Shown one piece after another: positions 49,908 to 58,081 of a DNA stretch of 64,000 bases (position 1 is its first letter; each line of letters starts with the position of its first letter). The position numbers and the translations under genes are program-made. The DNA is from Hydrogenivirga caldilitoris (lineage in GTDB: Bacteria > Aquificota > Aquificia > Aquificales > Aquificaceae). The notes beneath the pieces were generated by a model. The model was not told the origin of the DNA. It did not search any database and saw nothing but the letters and a program-made list of their open reading frames with translations. The stretch spans positions 806,001 to 870,000 of the forward strand of contig NZ_RCCJ01000001.1 of NCBI RefSeq assembly GCF_003664005.1, given 5' to 3'.

Positions 49908-50323
49908 CTTGATAAGGTTATCAGAACAACACCTGTTACCACAAGAATGGTGCCTACAAGTTTCATAGGAGTGAAGTGTTCTCCAAGGAGCACAAAGGCA
50001 AACAGGCTAGCCCAGAGAGGAGAGCTCGCCACAATAGGAGCAACAACCGACACGTCACCAAGTTTTATAGCCTTGTAGTAGAGCAGGAGTCCAAGGAAGC
50101 CAGAAACGAAACCGCCGAAGGATATTATCGTAATATCTCTGAGAGGGTAGCTAAAACCCTCTTTTAAAATCAGCATTGACACCAGGGCAAATATAGAAGC
50201 TGTTAAATTATGAAAGAATATCCCTACAAGAGGAGGCACATCACCTCTAAGACCCAGCTTGAATATTAGGGGTGCTGTTCCCCACACCAGAGCAGAAAGA
50301 AGGGCAAAGATAACAGCTTTCAC
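49904..50323 (-). CDS. EamA/DMT-superfamily half-size transporter
   Basis: A 139-residue membrane protein with four to five helices forming a single EamA unit: ALVWGTAPLIFKLGL, GLLLYYKAIKLGDVSVVAPIVASSPLWASLFAFVLLGEHFTPMKLVGTILVVTGVVLI. Full-size members have two units; this one must dimerise. Substrate unknown. Its ATG overlaps the xth stop. Confidence 0.88.
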   Translation of the reverse strand: MKAVIFALLSALVWGTAPLIFKLGLRGDVPPLVGIFFHNLTASIFALVSMLILKEGFSYPLRDITIISFGGFVSGFLGLLLYYKAIKLGDVSVVAPIVASSPLWASLFAFVLLGEHFTPMKLVGTILVVTGVVLITLSR

Positions 50324-51096
50324 AGCTCAAAGACTCCAATTACAGGTGCATGGTCTGAGGGTTTAGGTGTTCTCCTTATCCTGGGCCACAGGTCAACGTA
50401 AACATCTTTTAGATACTTCAGAAGAGGGGTTGTCACAAGTATGTAATCTATTCTCATACCCTTGTCTTTCCATATCATACCCCCTATGTAATCCCACCAT
50501 GTGAACTGAACTTTTTCGGGATACAGATACCTGAAGGCATCTATAAAACCCCACTCAAGGATTCTGGTAAAAGCTTCCCTTTCTTCCCTCATGGTTCCGA
50601 TGGTATCCCTCAGGAGTTCAGGGTCAAAGACGTCTATGTCCTCCCTCGCTACGTTGAAATCCCCAACCATGCATACAGGCTCTTCAGGAGAAAAGTTCTC
50701 GGACAGATAAGAGAGAAGCTTTTCGTAGAACGAAAGCTTGTAGTAAAACTTGTCTGTACCTCTTAAATCTCCATGGGGGGCGTAAACGTTCACAATCCAG
50801 ATACCCTTAACCTTTGCCTTTATTATCCTCTTTTGCCGGTCAAAATAAGGCTCACCAAAACCCTTCCTGACATCTTCCATAGGCAGCTTTGAGCATATGC
50901 ATACCCCGTTGTAAGCTTTCTGGGAGAACACCTCACATTTATAACCTCTCTCTTCAAACTCTCTAAAGGGAAAGTTCTCCTCTTCCTGTTTTAACTCCTG
51001 TAGGCAGAGCACATCCACGGGTTCCCTTTCAAGCCAGCTAAAGAGTAGCTCTTTCCTTGCCTTTATGGAGTTGATGTTGTAGGATGCGACCTTCAT
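50320..51096 (-). CDS. xth: Exodeoxyribonuclease III
   Basis: A 258-residue AP endonuclease/3'-5' exonuclease of base excision repair. Seen: ASYNINSIKARKELL (3-17), LCLQELKQEEENF (metal Glu, about 31-43), NVYAPHGDLRG (about 105), VGDFNVAREDIDVF (about 144-157), FTWWDYIGGMIW and the final SDHAPVI. An upstream in-frame extension would lie inside the tRNA gene; ATG at 51096 is just 9 bases after the tRNA 3' CCA. No Shine-Dalgarno. Confidence 0.94.
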   Translation of the reverse strand: MKVASYNINSIKARKELLFSWLEREPVDVLCLQELKQEEENFPFREFEERGYKCEVFSQKAYNGVCICSKLPMEDVRKGFGEPYFDRQKRIIKAKVKGIWIVNVYAPHGDLRGTDKFYYKLSFYEKLLSYLSENFSPEEPVCMVGDFNVAREDIDVFDPELLRDTIGTMREEREAFTRILEWGFIDAFRYLYPEKVQFTWWDYIGGMIWKDKGMRIDYILVTTPLLKYLKDVYVDLWPRIRRTPKPSDHAPVIGVFEL

Positions 51097-51105
51097 ACTT
51101 CTATC

Positions 51106-51196
51106 TGGCGGAGGGGGTGGGATTCGAACCCACGGAGGGCTGCGAACCCTCAAGGGATTTCAAATCCCCCGCCTTAGTCCGCTCGGCCACCCCTCC
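51106..51196 (-). tRNA. tRNA-Ser (anticodon TGA)
   Basis: A 91-base tRNA with encoded CCA. Acceptor GGAGGGG pairs with CCCCTCC, discriminator G73. Anticodon loop TTTGAAA gives anticodon TGA (Ser, UCA). A long variable arm (GAGGGTTCGCAGCCCTC-like hairpin) and T arm GGTTCGAATCC confirm the serine type. Directly followed by xth, preceded by a small unknown gene. Confidence 0.96.
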
Positions 51197-51208
51197 AGTC
51201 TTTTAAAC

Positions 51209-51514
51209 TTAACCTCCTCCATACTCGCTCTGGTCAATTTCCATTTCAAATTCTTGTATAAAATGCTCTATAAGATTTACGAGGTCGTCAAGTTCCTTCT
51301 TAAGATGGTACTCGTACAATTCTATCTTCCTCTCATGGTAATGGTCGTTAACGTAATACCTTACCCTCACGTAAGGAACCCCCACTTCGGAATCGTATCC
51401 CTCGTCCTCGGGTAAAAGCACCTCCACTTCTACCTCTGTTCCCTCATTCTTGTTCTTAAAAATCTGCTTAAGCTCAAGGACTTTTTCCCTGTAGTTTTCC
51501 CAGTTGTGTTTCAT
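51209..51514 (-). CDS. Unknown acidic protein
   Basis: A 101-residue, strongly acidic soluble protein: helix WENYREKVLELKQIFKN, central beta stretch EVEVEVLLPEDEG...PYVRVRYYVNDHYHERKIELYEYHL, then a C-terminal helix rich in Glu. Not recognised. TAAAAT lies about 9 bases before its ATG. It lies between lpxI (12 bases) and tRNA-Ser (12 bases) on the same strand. Confidence 0.6.
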   Translation of the reverse strand: MKHNWENYREKVLELKQIFKNKNEGTEVEVEVLLPEDEGYDSEVGVPYVRVRYYVNDHYHERKIELYEYHLKKELDDLVNLIEHFIQEFEMEIDQSEYGGG

Positions 51515-51526
51515 AGTGAGTTCATT

Positions 51527-52312
51527 TTAGCATAACCCAACGACAGATATACCGAACCTGTCCGCTTTCTGGAGAAACTTGTCTTTGTCCAGTATGTAAA
51601 CTTTACCAGCTTCCAAGAAAAGGGCATCAGCTCTAATCTCCTTCAATACATCAAGGGTTTCAAGCCCCACCGTTGGGACGTCTATCCTGAAGTCCTGGTT
51701 TTTACGGGCGACCTTCACCACCCTTGTACCCTTTCCCCCTATCTTTCCCCCTCTCCTTATGGCTTCCTGCGTCCCCTCCATAGCTTCAACTGCCACCACT
51801 GCCTTGTTTTTAACAACCACAGTCTGCCCCACGTCAAGCTCAGCTATCTCCTTAGCTATAAGAAAGCCGAAGAGTCCGTCCTCCATAGCCTCTTCTGAAG
51901 GCACCCTCCTACCCATAATTCCTTCCTGAGCGAGGAGACTTTCAAGGTATGGTCTGGGGTCTATAAACTCAAAGCCTTCCTCTTCAAGGGAAGACATAAA
52001 AGCCTTTATAAGGCTGGCTGGCCTTTTATCCTCAGCCCTCCTGAGTACACTGAAGGCTTTCATGTCAAAGTGAAGTATGCTTGTGTATATGAGCCTGTGC
52101 TCAAACTTCCCTAACATAACAACTTTATCTACTCCTTTCTTCTTAAACAGCTTGACAAGCCTGCCAACCTTACCAACAGGCAGGATTTCGTCCGCTTCCA
52201 TTTCGGTTATACCCTTCACACCTACGACAACCAGTTCCTCCCCCCTTTCAATAACTTTTTCGCGAAATACCTCCGGAAGACGTCCTTTTCCAGCTATAAG
52301 ACCTATAGGCAT
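51527..52312 (-). CDS. lpxI: UDP-2,3-diacylglucosamine pyrophosphatase LpxI
   Basis: A 261-residue enzyme hydrolysing UDP-2,3-diacylglucosamine to lipid X, the step before LpxB. Seen: LIAGKGRLPEVF (4-15), VGKVGRLVKLFKKKGVDKVVMLGK (about 46-69), VAVEAMEGTQEAIRRGG (about 172-188) and a C-terminal FRIDVPTVGLETLDVL. LpxI (DUF1009) replaces LpxH in many bacteria. Diverges from rng across 28 AT-rich bases. Confidence 0.92.
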   Translation of the reverse strand: MPIGLIAGKGRLPEVFREKVIERGEELVVVGVKGITEMEADEILPVGKVGRLVKLFKKKGVDKVVMLGKFEHRLIYTSILHFDMKAFSVLRRAEDKRPASLIKAFMSSLEEEGFEFIDPRPYLESLLAQEGIMGRRVPSEEAMEDGLFGFLIAKEIAELDVGQTVVVKNKAVVAVEAMEGTQEAIRRGGKIGGKGTRVVKVARKNQDFRIDVPTVGLETLDVLKEIRADALFLEAGKVYILDKDKFLQKADRFGISVVGLC

Positions 52313-52325
52313 CCTTAAAATACTT

Positions 52326-52331
52326 TAAAAT
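52326..52331 (+). promoter_or_regulatory. -10 box of the rng-bamD-rsfS-lapAB-mglA operon
   Basis: TAAAAT 9 bases before the rng ATG at 52341 in a 28-base AT-rich divergent gap; no Shine-Dalgarno. All seven genes to 58821 follow with overlaps or gaps below 10 bases, so this is probably their main promoter. Confidence 0.5.
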
Positions 52332-52340
52332 ATCTACTCA

Positions 52341-53738
52341 ATGGACGTTAGGCTTATCATTTCTGCTAGCAGAAACCTTGTCCTCACTTTCCTTCTGAAG
52401 GACAAAGACATATCCGAGATAAAGGTTGAGAAGAGGGGAGAAAAGAGGCTGTCGGGGAGCATATTTAAAGGGAGGGTGAAACGCTTTGCCAGAAGCCTTG
52501 ACGGAGTTTTCGTTGATATAGGGATTGATAAAGAAGCTTACCTACCCCTCAAGTCTTATGAAGGGTTTTCCGAAGAGGAGGAAAACTGCCCTGCACCTGA
52601 CGAGGGTTCAGAGATCCTCGTTCAGATGAAGAGAGAACCTATGGAGAACAAGGGAGCTAAGCTTACATGCAGGATAAGTCTTCCTGGGAAGTTCCTCGTG
52701 TATTTGCCCACAACCAACAGGATATTCATCTCCTCAAAAATAGAGGATGATAGTAAGAGAAACTACTTCAAAGAGCTCTTTGAAAAACATCTGGACAAGG
52801 ATGGCGTTATAGTGAGAACTTCCGCTGAATTCGCAACGGAAGAAAAGCTCTTACAAGAATTGCAAAGGCTAAGAAAAGTCTGGGAGGATATAAAGAGGAA
52901 AGCAGCGAGCATAAAACAGGGTATGGTTTATGAAGAGTTACCCGCCTATATGCAGCTTGTGAGGGATTACTGGAGTGATATATCGGAGATAGTAGTTGAC
53001 GACAGGGAACTGTGGTCTGAGCTATTGGTCCAACTTGAGGAACACTCCCCAGAGCTCATAAGTAAGGTCAGGTACGTAAAGAACATCAGCGTATTTTTCA
53101 AGAAATACGGGCTTGATAAGGCGCTTACAAAACTGTTTGCCCGTTACGTATGGCTCAAAAGCGGAGGGTACATAATAATTGAAGAAACGGAAGCCATGAC
53201 AGTTATAGACGTGAACAGCGGTGCCGGTTGCGGGGAAACCTTGGAAGAAAATGCTCTAAAGACGAACATAGAGGCAGCCCATGAGATAGTTAGACAGATA
53301 AAGTTAAGGGGAATAGGAGGGATAGTGATAATTGACTTTATAGACATGAAAGATAAGAGAAATAAGAACCTGCTTGTAGATAAGGTTAAGGAACTCTTCG
53401 CCGATGAAGGCTCCAACGTTCACGTTTACGGAATAACCCAACTGGGGCTTTTAGAGCTCACACGGAAAAAAGAGACACCGAGCGTAACCAGACTGCTATC
53501 CATAGACTGCCCCTTCTGTAAGGGTAAAGGGTACATAAAGAGCCCAGAAGTGGTCCTATACGAAATTGAAAAGGAGATCAACTACTTTAAGGGAAGGTAC
53601 TTAGAGATAAAGGTAAACCCAGCTCTGAAAGATAAGGTTGAGAGCCTCCTTGAAAAGAGCAATATGAAACAGTGGGTATCTGTGAAAGAGGAGTGTGATG
53701 CTCCTCTTGATTACTACGAAATGTTTCTGACAGGATGA
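52341..53738 (+). CDS. rng: Ribonuclease G/E family
   Basis: A 465-residue endoribonuclease. S1 domain GSIFKGRVKRFARSLDGVFVDIGIDKEAYLPL (about 33-64), catalytic DNase I-like region with MTVIDVNSGAGCGETLEENALKTNIEAAHEI (about 285-315) and VIIDFIDMK (about 330, metal Asp), zinc-link CPFCKGKG (about 391-398). The length matches RNase G, without the C-terminal scaffold of RNase E. Processes rRNA and mRNA. Its stop overlaps the bamD start. Confidence 0.94.
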   Translation: MDVRLIISASRNLVLTFLLKDKDISEIKVEKRGEKRLSGSIFKGRVKRFARSLDGVFVDIGIDKEAYLPLKSYEGFSEEEENCPAPDEGSEILVQMKREPMENKGAKLTCRISLPGKFLVYLPTTNRIFISSKIEDDSKRNYFKELFEKHLDKDGVIVRTSAEFATEEKLLQELQRLRKVWEDIKRKAASIKQGMVYEELPAYMQLVRDYWSDISEIVVDDRELWSELLVQLEEHSPELISKVRYVKNISVFFKKYGLDKALTKLFARYVWLKSGGYIIIEETEAMTVIDVNSGAGCGETLEENALKTNIEAAHEIVRQIKLRGIGGIVIIDFIDMKDKRNKNLLVDKVKELFADEGSNVHVYGITQLGLLELTRKKETPSVTRLLSIDCPFCKGKGYIKSPEVVLYEIEKEINYFKGRYLEIKVNPALKDKVESLLEKSNMKQWVSVKEECDAPLDYYEMFLTG

Positions 53739-54661
53739 TGGGTATGAAAAAAGGTTTAAGCTTCCTTCTCCTTGTGTTTGTTTTTATAGCGGGTTGCGCA
53801 AAGATGACCGAGGAGAAGAGAGCCCGAAATGCTCAGGAATACTACAGGGAGGCGGTTAACGCCTATGCTAATAAAGACTATGGAGACGCCGCATGGAGTT
53901 TCAATGAGGCTCTTAAGTATATGGACTATCTGACGCCTGAACAGATAGAGAATGCAAAATTCCTGCTCGGAAAGAGCTATTACTACGACGGTAATTACGT
54001 AAATGCAGTTGTTGCCCTTGAGGATTACATATTCTATTACCCTAAACTGAGCAGGACGGAAGAGGCGTACTACTTACTGATAGACAGCTACATAAAGGTT
54101 TCCCCTGACCCGTACAGAGATCAGGAGTATACCTGGAAGGCTATAGACAAGGCGAAAGAGTTCCTGAGCAAGTTCCCTAAAAGCTCCTTTGCTCAAAAAG
54201 TCCAGGGACTTATAGACACAGCCTACAGAAAAATTGCCCAGTACGAGCTCAACATAGCAGAGTTTTACGAAAATTATGGCTACACCTATTCAGCAGCTTT
54301 AAGGTACAGGGAAGTTCTTATCAACTTTCCAGGACAGGTAAACGAGCCAGAGGTTGCCTACAGGTACATAATGTGTCTGCTGACAACGGACAGGCAGGTA
54401 AACATTGAGAAGGAGAAGATGGAAAGTCTGATAAGGGAGGCAAAGGATAAGCTTGAGGAGGCGAGAAGTGAAGAAGAAAAGAAGGCGGCTCAGAAGAGGC
54501 TCTCATTTTTAGAGAGCGAAGTCAAACGCTGGGAGGAGATAGGAAAAAAAGCTCTAGAAGAAGCCAAGGAAGCTCTTGCCAAATACAGAGAGGTTTACGG
54601 TGAAACCCTATACTATAGGAAGCTGAAGGAACTGGCAAAAGAGAAAGGATGGAAAAGTTAA
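53735..54661 (+). CDS. bamD: Outer-membrane assembly lipoprotein BamD
   Basis: A 308-residue lipoprotein: signal MKKGLSFLLLVFVFIAGC, lipobox Cys near 21, then TPR-like repeats starting AQEYYREAVNAYANKDYGDAAWSFNEALKYM and VVALEDYIFYYPKLSRTEEAYYLLIDSYI, as in BamD, the essential partner of BamA. The C-terminal 80 residues are a long charged coiled coil (about 225-290), longer than in enterobacterial BamD. An ATG at 53744 fits the signal peptide best; ATG at 53735 couples to rng. Confidence 0.85.
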   Translation: MMGMKKGLSFLLLVFVFIAGCAKMTEEKRARNAQEYYREAVNAYANKDYGDAAWSFNEALKYMDYLTPEQIENAKFLLGKSYYYDGNYVNAVVALEDYIFYYPKLSRTEEAYYLLIDSYIKVSPDPYRDQEYTWKAIDKAKEFLSKFPKSSFAQKVQGLIDTAYRKIAQYELNIAEFYENYGYTYSAALRYREVLINFPGQVNEPEVAYRYIMCLLTTDRQVNIEKEKMESLIREAKDKLEEARSEEEKKAAQKRLSFLESEVKRWEEIGKKALEEAKEALAKYREVYGETLYYRKLKELAKEKGWKS

Positions 54662-54978
54662 AACTTATTAAAAAACTACTGGAGGACAAGAAGGCCGAGG
54701 ATATAGTTGTGCTTGACGTTTCAAACCTAACAAATATAGCTGACTACTTTCTGATAGCCTCAGCAAACTCAACCGTTCATGCAAGAGCACTTGCAGAGTA
54801 TCTGGTTGAAGAGCTTAAGAAGGCTGGCTATACCATTGATCATATTGAAGGAATGGAGTTTGGGAACTGGATACTTATAGACCTGCTTGATGTTATAGTG
54901 CACATATTTACTCCTGAATGGCGGGAGCACTACGGTATAGAATGGATATGGGCAGAGGCGAGGAGATTAGAGGTATGA
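54649..54978 (+). CDS. rsfS: Ribosomal silencing factor RsfS
   Basis: A 109-residue protein that binds L14 and blocks subunit joining in starvation. Seen: KAEDIVVLDVSNLTNIADYFLIASANSTVHARALAEYL (15-52) and DVIVHIFTPEWREHYGIEWIWAEA. Overlaps bamD by 13 bases and the next gene by 4. Confidence 0.95.
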   Translation: MEKLKLIKKLLEDKKAEDIVVLDVSNLTNIADYFLIASANSTVHARALAEYLVEELKKAGYTIDHIEGMEFGNWILIDLLDVIVHIFTPEWREHYGIEWIWAEARRLEV

Positions 54979-56072
54979 TGCTTGTAAAAGTAGTGCTCTT
55001 GATAGTCCTCCTTATACTCGCCCTTATATTTGCCTACTTTAACCTTCAGAGTGTAAAGGTATCCTTTTTTCGCTTTTCTTACGAAGTTCCTCTATTTCTA
55101 ACTGTATTTGCAAGTTTCATAATGGGTTTTCTGATAGCCTACATTGTGTCTGAGATCAAAGGTCTAAAGTGGAAGAGATACAGTGAGAAGCTTAGTAAAG
55201 CTCTTGAAAGCCTCTGGACAGGCTATCCTGAAAAAGCTCGTGGGGAGCTTGCAAAGCTCATTGACAGGGAAGAGGTAACCCCGCTTTACGCTAAGGCTAT
55301 GAAGGAGCTAGAAAGGGAAGCCTCGGTTTATCTGCAAAGATACTCCCTTGGAATAGTTGAGACTACTATAGCGGAAGACGTGTTCAGAAGAGATATAGAT
55401 AGAGCTCAGGACTTACTTGAAAAGGCTCTTGGGAAGAACTGGAAGAACTTAAAGGCACTGAGAATGCTCAGAAGTGTGTACTACATGAGGGGAGAACAGG
55501 AAAAGGCCATTGACCTACAAAGAAAGCTCATTCAGGAGAGTGAAAAGCCCCTCAAGGAGCTGGAAAAGAAGGTACTTGCCTCAATGCTCGCCCAAAGCAA
55601 GGGTGTTGACGCTCTGAAAGAGATAGAGGCACTTCCCCTAACCCCTTCTTCGCTTGCGATTCTGTGTTCCCATCCGGAAGGTAAGGAAAGGAGAAAGGCT
55701 GCTGCTCTTATGTTTCAGGAAGGCATGCAGAACGAAGCCCTATTAGTGATAATAAGCAAGAATCTGCTTACGCCAGAAGTCATTGAAAAGGTGGAGGAGA
55801 ACAGGGATAAAGTTGATGTATCGGTACTTGCCTTACTGTATCTTAGCGTTGGCATGTATGAGAAGTTTAACGAGCTAAAGGATTACCTCCCCGCTCCGAT
55901 AAAAAACTTAACAAGTAAAGGGTACGGAGAGGACAGAGAATGTTACAGAGAGCTCCTATCCCTTGTAAGGCTTTTAGAATGCGAGGAGTGCGGGAAAGAG
56001 TATTCCCATTATTCTCCTCTGTGTGTAAACTGTTTGAACTGGAATAAATTAAAAACAAAAGGAGGGAGTTAG
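54975..56072 (+). CDS. lapB: LapA-LapB fusion: LPS-assembly membrane protein with TPRs and zinc ribbon
   Basis: A 365-residue protein. The N-terminal LapA (DUF1049) unit has two membrane helices with LIFAYFNLQSVKVSFFRFSYEVPLFLTVFASFIMGFLIAYIV (about 14-55); a TPR-like helical body follows (about 65-320), and the C-terminus is a rubredoxin-like zinc site CEECGKEYSHYSPLCVNC (about 339-356), the LapB signature. In E. coli LapA and LapB are separate neighbouring genes; LapB controls LpxC turnover and lipid A supply. A frame starting at 54918 exists, but ATG at 54975 overlaps the rsfS stop. Confidence 0.85.
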   Translation: MMLVKVVLLIVLLILALIFAYFNLQSVKVSFFRFSYEVPLFLTVFASFIMGFLIAYIVSEIKGLKWKRYSEKLSKALESLWTGYPEKARGELAKLIDREEVTPLYAKAMKELEREASVYLQRYSLGIVETTIAEDVFRRDIDRAQDLLEKALGKNWKNLKALRMLRSVYYMRGEQEKAIDLQRKLIQESEKPLKELEKKVLASMLAQSKGVDALKEIEALPLTPSSLAILCSHPEGKERRKAAALMFQEGMQNEALLVIISKNLLTPEVIEKVEENRDKVDVSVLALLYLSVGMYEKFNELKDYLPAPIKNLTSKGYGEDRECYRELLSLVRLLECEECGKEYSHYSPLCVNCLNWNKLKTKGGS

Positions 56073-56074
56073 GC

Positions 56075-56647
56075 ATGCTTATTGACTCTTCTAAAGGGAT
56101 TGTAAGGTTTAAGGTCGTTTATCACGGAATAGCTATGTCTGGGAAAACCACAAATATAGAGCAATTAGCTCAGCAAAGCGGTCTTGATGTATTGAGCTTT
56201 GATACAAAGGAGGAGAGAACCCTCGTTTTTGACTTCATAACTAAGAAGATAAAGGTAGACGGTTTCACATTGACCTTCTCCATATACACTATACCTGGCC
56301 AGGATATATACAGAGATATAAGGAAGATGGTTATGAGAGGAGTTGATGCGGTCGTGTTTGTGGTTGATTCCTCAGAGAGAAGACTTTCAGAGAACAAAGA
56401 GTTCGTTAGGACTCTGGAGGGTGACTTAAAACTTTACGGTAAAGATATAGAAAGCACACCTATAGTTGTCCAGTACAACAAAAGGGACTTACCTGACGCT
56501 CTTCCCCTTGATGTACTCCAAAGGGAAGTCTCCATACCGGGGAAGAAAACCACTGAAGCGGTTGCCCTCCAAGGCAAAGGCGTTCAGGAAACCTTTGACC
56601 TTATAGTTGAAGAACTCATGGAGAAGTTCCGGAAGATGGTAGGATAA
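56075..56647 (+). CDS. MglA-like small GTPase
   Basis: A 190-residue bacterial Ras-like GTPase. P-loop VVYHGIAMSGKTTN (about 14-27), G2/G3 region FSIYTIPGQDIYRD (Pro-Gly-Gln, about 68-81, as in MglA), MVMRGVDAVVFVVDSS, and NKRDLP base-recognition motif (about 130-135). MglA proteins set cell polarity and position type IV pili or motility machinery. The usual MglB roadblock activator is not adjacent; the next gene is an unknown 474-residue protein. AAAGGAGGGAG ribosome site. Confidence 0.88.
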   Translation: MLIDSSKGIVRFKVVYHGIAMSGKTTNIEQLAQQSGLDVLSFDTKEERTLVFDFITKKIKVDGFTLTFSIYTIPGQDIYRDIRKMVMRGVDAVVFVVDSSERRLSENKEFVRTLEGDLKLYGKDIESTPIVVQYNKRDLPDALPLDVLQREVSIPGKKTTEAVALQGKGVQETFDLIVEELMEKFRKMVG

Positions 56648-56656
56648 ACTAAAAGT

Positions 56657-58081
56657 ATGTTCTATGGCTATATCGGTGATACCCGGGGGCTGAGTGACGT
56701 AATAACAGGGTTGCTCCAGGGAAGGTCAGGAACTTTAGAGCTCTTCGTCAACAGATACTTCCTGTCCCTCAAAGTTGAAGAGGGGCTCATCACAGGGTTT
56801 AAATGTGACATAGGTTCCTTTAATAAGAAAAAGGTTAACTACTATAACCTTTTGGTTTATTGTCTTGCTGAGATGCTTGCAAACCCAGAGGGTTTCTTTG
56901 CCTTTTATGAAGAGTCTAGATCAGCCACTACTCCTCTGGAAAACCCTATAGGCAGTGACGAACTCATGATACAGGCAACCATAGTGAGGAGAGAGCTTGA
57001 TGAGATAGTTGACAAGATAATATCTCCCTATGCCATATTCAAGGCTACAACCACGGACAAGGAACTCTCCTTCTTTGAGGGTAAAAATGTTATAGATGCC
57101 GTCGCCCTTACCAACGACTCCATAGTATCCATCGTAAGAAAGATGAAAGACTCGTTGGTGGAAGGCAAACTTGACATATACGAGTTTCGTGAAAGCGAGG
57201 TCACAGAGGAGCATGATGTTGATTACATGATGGAAAGTGTCCCTCTTAAAAGGGTCAACGTGGTTGCCATACTTGAAAGCTTGAAGACGGGTAGCTTTTC
57301 AGGTATTGCCAAGATTTCATCACCAACATACACCATAAACCTCTTCTACGAGAACGGTGAAATGTTCGCCGTATACCCGGTTGACTTTGACATATTTGAG
57401 TTCTTCTTATCCCCCGATAAGAATGCAGAGTTAAGCCTTGTAGCTCTTGACAGCAATATAGTCAAGTTTATAGCCATGAGATTTCTTGCAAAACCTGAGA
57501 TAGACACGGTAAGCAGTCACTTCATGGAGATAAGTAAGCTCTTTTTGGGCTTGAGTAAACACAGGAAGGACGCCTTACTCCTGATTTCCGAAAAGAAAGG
57601 AGACAGGTTCATAGTGTTTCGGGAGGGCAAGCTGCTCATATCCCTGATTGAAACTGAAGGGAAGTTCAAACCCTCTTCTTCCCTAAGATTTGAAGAGCCT
57701 TATTTTGTAAGCCTTTTCTTTTACAAGAACGTTGCCAACATAGCACCGATAGTTTATCTCTTCATGATAAACGAGGTAATAAGCGTATTCATAAAACACG
57801 CTCCTACAAAGATGAACACTATGGTTCTTAGAGAGGCTGTTAGATACCCTTTCCTTGTATTCTCGGAAGGGAAATTTCATCTCACTAAGAATCCCGGTGA
57901 GGAAGAGGAGCAACGGCTCCTAAATCTGCTTAGCTTTATGCTTGAGCTTGGAGCTCAGGAATTTGGTGAAAAGAAGCAAGAGGAGGAGCTTGAGTTCCAG
58001 CTAAGACCTTTTAAGGACATATTCAAAGTCCTTGATGTAGAAAAATACCTTAAGGTGAGGCATTACGGAAGTAAGGACTGA
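56657..58081 (+). CDS. Unknown MglA-associated protein, DUF4388/PATAN-like N-terminus
   Basis: A 474-residue soluble protein. Residues 12-60 (DVITGLLQGRSGTLELFVNRYFLSLKVEEGLITGFKC) resemble the DUF4388/PATAN domain; a second similar unit occurs near 205-245 (NVVAILESLKTGSFSGIAKISSPTYTINLFYENGEMFAVY) and perhaps a third from about 305 (KDALLLISEKKGDRFIVFREGKLL). Internal repeats of this kind are known in polarity and gene-regulation proteins that work with small GTPases. Not otherwise recognised. No Shine-Dalgarno; ten bases after mglA. Confidence 0.7.
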   Translation: MFYGYIGDTRGLSDVITGLLQGRSGTLELFVNRYFLSLKVEEGLITGFKCDIGSFNKKKVNYYNLLVYCLAEMLANPEGFFAFYEESRSATTPLENPIGSDELMIQATIVRRELDEIVDKIISPYAIFKATTTDKELSFFEGKNVIDAVALTNDSIVSIVRKMKDSLVEGKLDIYEFRESEVTEEHDVDYMMESVPLKRVNVVAILESLKTGSFSGIAKISSPTYTINLFYENGEMFAVYPVDFDIFEFFLSPDKNAELSLVALDSNIVKFIAMRFLAKPEIDTVSSHFMEISKLFLGLSKHRKDALLLISEKKGDRFIVFREGKLLISLIETEGKFKPSSSLRFEEPYFVSLFFYKNVANIAPIVYLFMINEVISVFIKHAPTKMNTMVLREAVRYPFLVFSEGKFHLTKNPGEEEEQRLLNLLSFMLELGAQEFGEKKQEEELEFQLRPFKDIFKVLDVEKYLKVRHYGSKD

